Positions 39,146-40,647 of a DNA stretch of 40,647 nucleotides are shown here, one piece after another (position 1 is the stretch's first letter; every line of letters starts with the position of its first letter). The translations under genes and the position numbers were made by a program. Origin of the DNA: a virus; the IMG/VR virus record IMGVR_UViG_3300006076_000010, positions 1 to 40,647 of that record, one strand, 5' to 3'. A model generated the notes under the pieces. That model was not told the DNA's origin. It ran no database searches and saw only the letters and a program-made list of their open reading frames with translations.

Positions 39146-39307
39146 TTAATTTTCCTCTGCGTCTTTTGCGATTACATATAAATTATCTCTAACTTCCTCT
39201 TCAGCTCTCTCTCTTGCGTCGTTTTCATCGTAAGCCTCTACTTCAACCTCAACTTCAAAAGTATGCCCAGCATATCCTACTTCTACAATCACTACATAAT
39301 CTTTCAT
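39146..39307 (-). CDS. Small acidic protein, 53 aa
   Basis: Reads MKDYVVIVEVGYAGHTFEVE followed by a long Glu/Arg/Asp helix ending in DAEEN. A strand pair then acidic helix is the form of small phage inhibitors or DNA mimics, but nothing specific is recognised. RBS AAGGAGCAAAA. It fits the gap between 39131 and 39371, downstream of hairpin element A. Confidence 0.7.
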   Translation of the reverse strand: MKDYVVIVEVGYAGHTFEVEVEVEAYDENDARERAEEEVRDNLYVIAKDAEEN

Positions 39308-39330
39308 TTTTGCTCCTTTTTTTTGTTTTT

Positions 39331-39382
39331 AGGCATAAAGCCCTTAATTAAGCCCTCAAAAGAGGACTTGTTAAAGGCTCTC
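39331..39382 (-). repeat. Structured intergenic element, copy A
   Basis: A 52-bp element with two hairpins in the minus-strand RNA (AGTCCTC/GAGGGCT with a 4-base loop, then a GGGC/GCCT stem). A similar element, copy B, lies at 40492..40547. Both stand between a stop codon and the next RBS. Confidence 0.6.
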
Positions 39383-39658
39383 AACTTCTTTTATAAATCC
39401 ATCAGCAATTAAAATTTCGACTTCTTTTTTAGAAGTTACATAAAATTGTGTATATTTCCTTAAAAATTCATAGAAATATTTAGCAGTTGTTCTGCTATAA
39501 TCCCACATAGGCGTAACATAGACTTTATCCCCACATTTTTTTGCAATTAAAGTCTCATAAGATTGAAAATACAAACACCCGTCGGCTTGAATTACAAACT
39601 GATTTGGCACTTCTCTATTTGTTCTTGGACTGCATAAATTCCACACTCTTACTTTCAT
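39371..39658 (-). CDS. Conserved small phage protein (WDYSRTT family), 95 aa
   Basis: The ATG at 39658 follows GAGGAGGAATAAA, one base after the upstream stop. The sequence carries NQFVIQADGCLYFQSYETLIA and MWDYSRTTAKYFYEFL, the core motifs of a small protein family I know from many unrelated phages; its role is unknown to me. Length is typical (about 90 aa). Its last codons overlap hairpin element A. Confidence 0.82.
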   Translation of the reverse strand: MKVRVWNLCSPRTNREVPNQFVIQADGCLYFQSYETLIAKKCGDKVYVTPMWDYSRTTAKYFYEFLRKYTQFYVTSKKEVEILIADGFIKEVESL

Positions 39659-39659
39659 T

Positions 39660-39833
39660 TTATTCCTCCTCATCGATAATGTTTGTAACATTTATTTTTA
39701 AATTTCTTTTAATTGCTTCAATCGCTTTTTTTTCAATCTCCTCATCATCATTTGAATTTACATCAACCACCACTTCTATATCATCACAATAATTATCTAA
39801 AATTTCTATTTCTGCGTATACTCTAAATTTCAT
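39660..39833 (-). CDS. Small acidic protein, 57 aa
   Basis: Starts MKFRVYAEIEILDNYCDDIEV, then an acidic helix and a C-terminal strand ending IIDEEE. Similar in outline to 39146..39307 (strand, then charged helix). Function unknown. RBS AAAGGAGAGAGAAA. Coupled to the WDYSRTT gene (stop and next start separated by one base). Confidence 0.7.
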   Translation of the reverse strand: MKFRVYAEIEILDNYCDDIEVVVDVNSNDDEEIEKKAIEAIKRNLKINVTNIIDEEE

Positions 39834-39845
39834 TTTCTCTCTCCT

Positions 39846-39908
39846 TTAAAAATTATTCATAATTAATATTAATCCAACTATTATTGCTATAAATGCAAGG
39901 ACTTCCAT
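39846..39908 (-). CDS. Tiny hydrophobic peptide, 20 aa
   Basis: An ORF with RBS GCAAGGGCTAAAA encodes MEVLAFIAIIVGLILIMNNF, essentially a single membrane helix. Its stop is next to the RBS of the following gene, as for real operon genes. Tiny but well packed; could be a membrane-active or inhibitory peptide. It could also be a chance ORF. Confidence 0.5.
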   Translation of the reverse strand: MEVLAFIAIIVGLILIMNNF

Positions 39909-39910
39909 TT

Positions 39911-40465
39911 TTAGCCCTTGCACACTTCGTAAAATGCTTCCCCATTTGAAAACTGAGCCACTTTACATAGTGGCGTTGTGTGTTCTTCATAAATTTTATT
40001 GATAACATTTTCAACTTCACTTACTTCATCTTCAAGTTTTCTGATAAAACTTGTTAAATGGTATCTTAGTAAATGTTCTGCTTTACCTGCATAATCTCTC
40101 GCATATTCGCTAAAATCTCTTTCAACTTCGTCTATACTTTCATACTCTGAGCCATCGACTACAAACTCAAAATCATAGTCGAAGTTTCCGCCTGTGTAAT
40201 ATCCAGCTCGCAAACATAACTTGATATTTGCTTCAACTTCTACACCATAAAATTTAAAAGTTTTATATACTTCTGCGAAATATTTAGCGGGATAACTTCT
40301 TTCATTATTCCACTCATCAACTTCAACCATTTCCCAGCCTTTAGGTAGATTTTTTTCAATTCCAGCATAAATTCCATCTGTTACCATATCTACAAAATAT
40401 TCATCTTCATAGTCAATCGCATAAGTTTTATACGCATTTCTGTTTAAAAAGTTTGCAGTTCCCAT
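39911..40465 (-). CDS. Conserved phage/plasmid hypothetical protein, 184 aa
   Basis: Acidic and Tyr-rich, starting MGTANFLNRNAYKTYAI. The N-terminal 'TANF-N-N---' and the later LCLRAGYYTGGNFDYDF segment resemble an uncharacterised protein family of phages and plasmids. The C-terminal third is a long Glu-rich helix. No catalytic motif visible. RBS AAAGGGGTAACAA. Second gene cluster of the early unit, after hairpin element B. Confidence 0.78.
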   Translation of the reverse strand: MGTANFLNRNAYKTYAIDYEDEYFVDMVTDGIYAGIEKNLPKGWEMVEVDEWNNERSYPAKYFAEVYKTFKFYGVEVEANIKLCLRAGYYTGGNFDYDFEFVVDGSEYESIDEVERDFSEYARDYAGKAEHLLRYHLTSFIRKLEDEVSEVENVINKIYEEHTTPLCKVAQFSNGEAFYEVCKG

Positions 40466-40491
40466 TTGTTACCCCTTTGCTTTGATTTTTC

Positions 40492-40547
40492 AGGCTATCA
40501 ATAGCCCTTAATAAAGCCCCACGAATGAGGCTATTTTAAAGGCTATC
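40492..40547 (-). repeat. Structured intergenic element, copy B
   Basis: Similar to copy A (39331..39382) in both order and words (AGGC, AGCCCTTAAT, AAGCCC, GAGG, TTAAAGGCT), with hairpins AGCCTC/GGGGCT and GGCTA/TAGCC in the minus-strand RNA. Stem sequences differ from copy A but still pair. It lies between the 72-aa gene (across the junction) and the gene at 40465. Confidence 0.6.
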
Positions 40548-40548
40548 T

Positions 40549-40647
40549 ATTTTCTATTGTTACTCCTTTAATTTTTAATCACAACTTCGTCTAATTTATA
40601 ACTTACTTTTTCCTCGCTCCAAATATCTCCCACAATCAAGTCAGCAA
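40549..40647. repeat. Right copy of 99-bp terminal direct repeat
   Basis: Exact repeat of 1..99, including the 3' part of the 72-aa gene (start not included). Most likely a circular-assembly overlap. Confidence 0.95.

Overview
This window is one complete, probably circular or circularly permuted, genome of a tailed dsDNA bacteriophage. The first 99 bases recur exactly as the last 99 (1..99 = 40549..40647), so the unique sequence is 40,548 bp. The DNA is AT-rich (about 31% GC from sampled lines) with tightly packed, RBS-led genes. Large terminase, portal, scaffold, a capsid protein of the SU10/DUF5309 type, large ejection-like proteins and tail fibres are present, but no tape-measure, sheath or baseplate genes. 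This fits a podovirus-like, short-tailed particle. No integrase, excisionase or recognisable repressor was found, so a lytic life style is likely. The host is not stated by the sequence. Low GC, AGA/ATA-rich codons and promoters made of a T/C tract plus a -10 box without a clear -35 are compatible with a Campylobacterota (epsilonproteobacterial) host; this is inference.

Layout. A control region without convincing genes (about 1122..2359) separates two divergent transcription units. Leftward (minus strand), a consensus promoter at 1093..1121 drives small early genes, through the circle junction and on into 40465..34477. That part holds replication genes: a winged-helix protein, an initiator/loader-like protein, a DnaB-N-like protein, a separate DnaB-type ATPase and SSB. 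It also holds a secreted lytic transglycosylase and many small unknowns. A second consensus minus-strand promoter (34440..34469) then drives a RecE-like exonuclease, RecT, accessory genes and a MazG-like protein, ending at 30605. Rightward (plus strand), a consensus promoter (2360..2388) starts the late operon: RusA resolvase, coiled-coil protein, small and large terminase, portal, scaffold, capsid, adaptor, a long run of virion/tail/fibre genes, ejection proteins, and the lysis cassette (holin, coiled-coil membrane protein, T4-type lysozyme), ending at 30608. The two units meet tail to tail with a 4-bp overlap.

Most interesting points. (1) A Stealth-like glycosyl/hexose-phosphate transferase gene is translationally coupled to a virion gene ending in a Ser/Ala/Gly/Thr 'SASG' tail, and a second virion protein carries the same kind of tail; this suggests a phage-encoded system decorating its own virion. 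(2) GATC, CATG, GTAC and ACGT appear to be absent from the whole genome, as does GATGC/GCATC; Asp-Ala is written GAC-GCN and Asp before a C-starting codon uses GAC. This points to strong restriction pressure. (3) The control region carries three perfect TGATTAA-N3-TTAATCA operators. (4) The two early promoters share a 14-bp leader box at equal distance. (5) Four internal late promoters share a pyrimidine tract plus TANAAT(TGYAA) design. All counts were made by eye and need a computational check.
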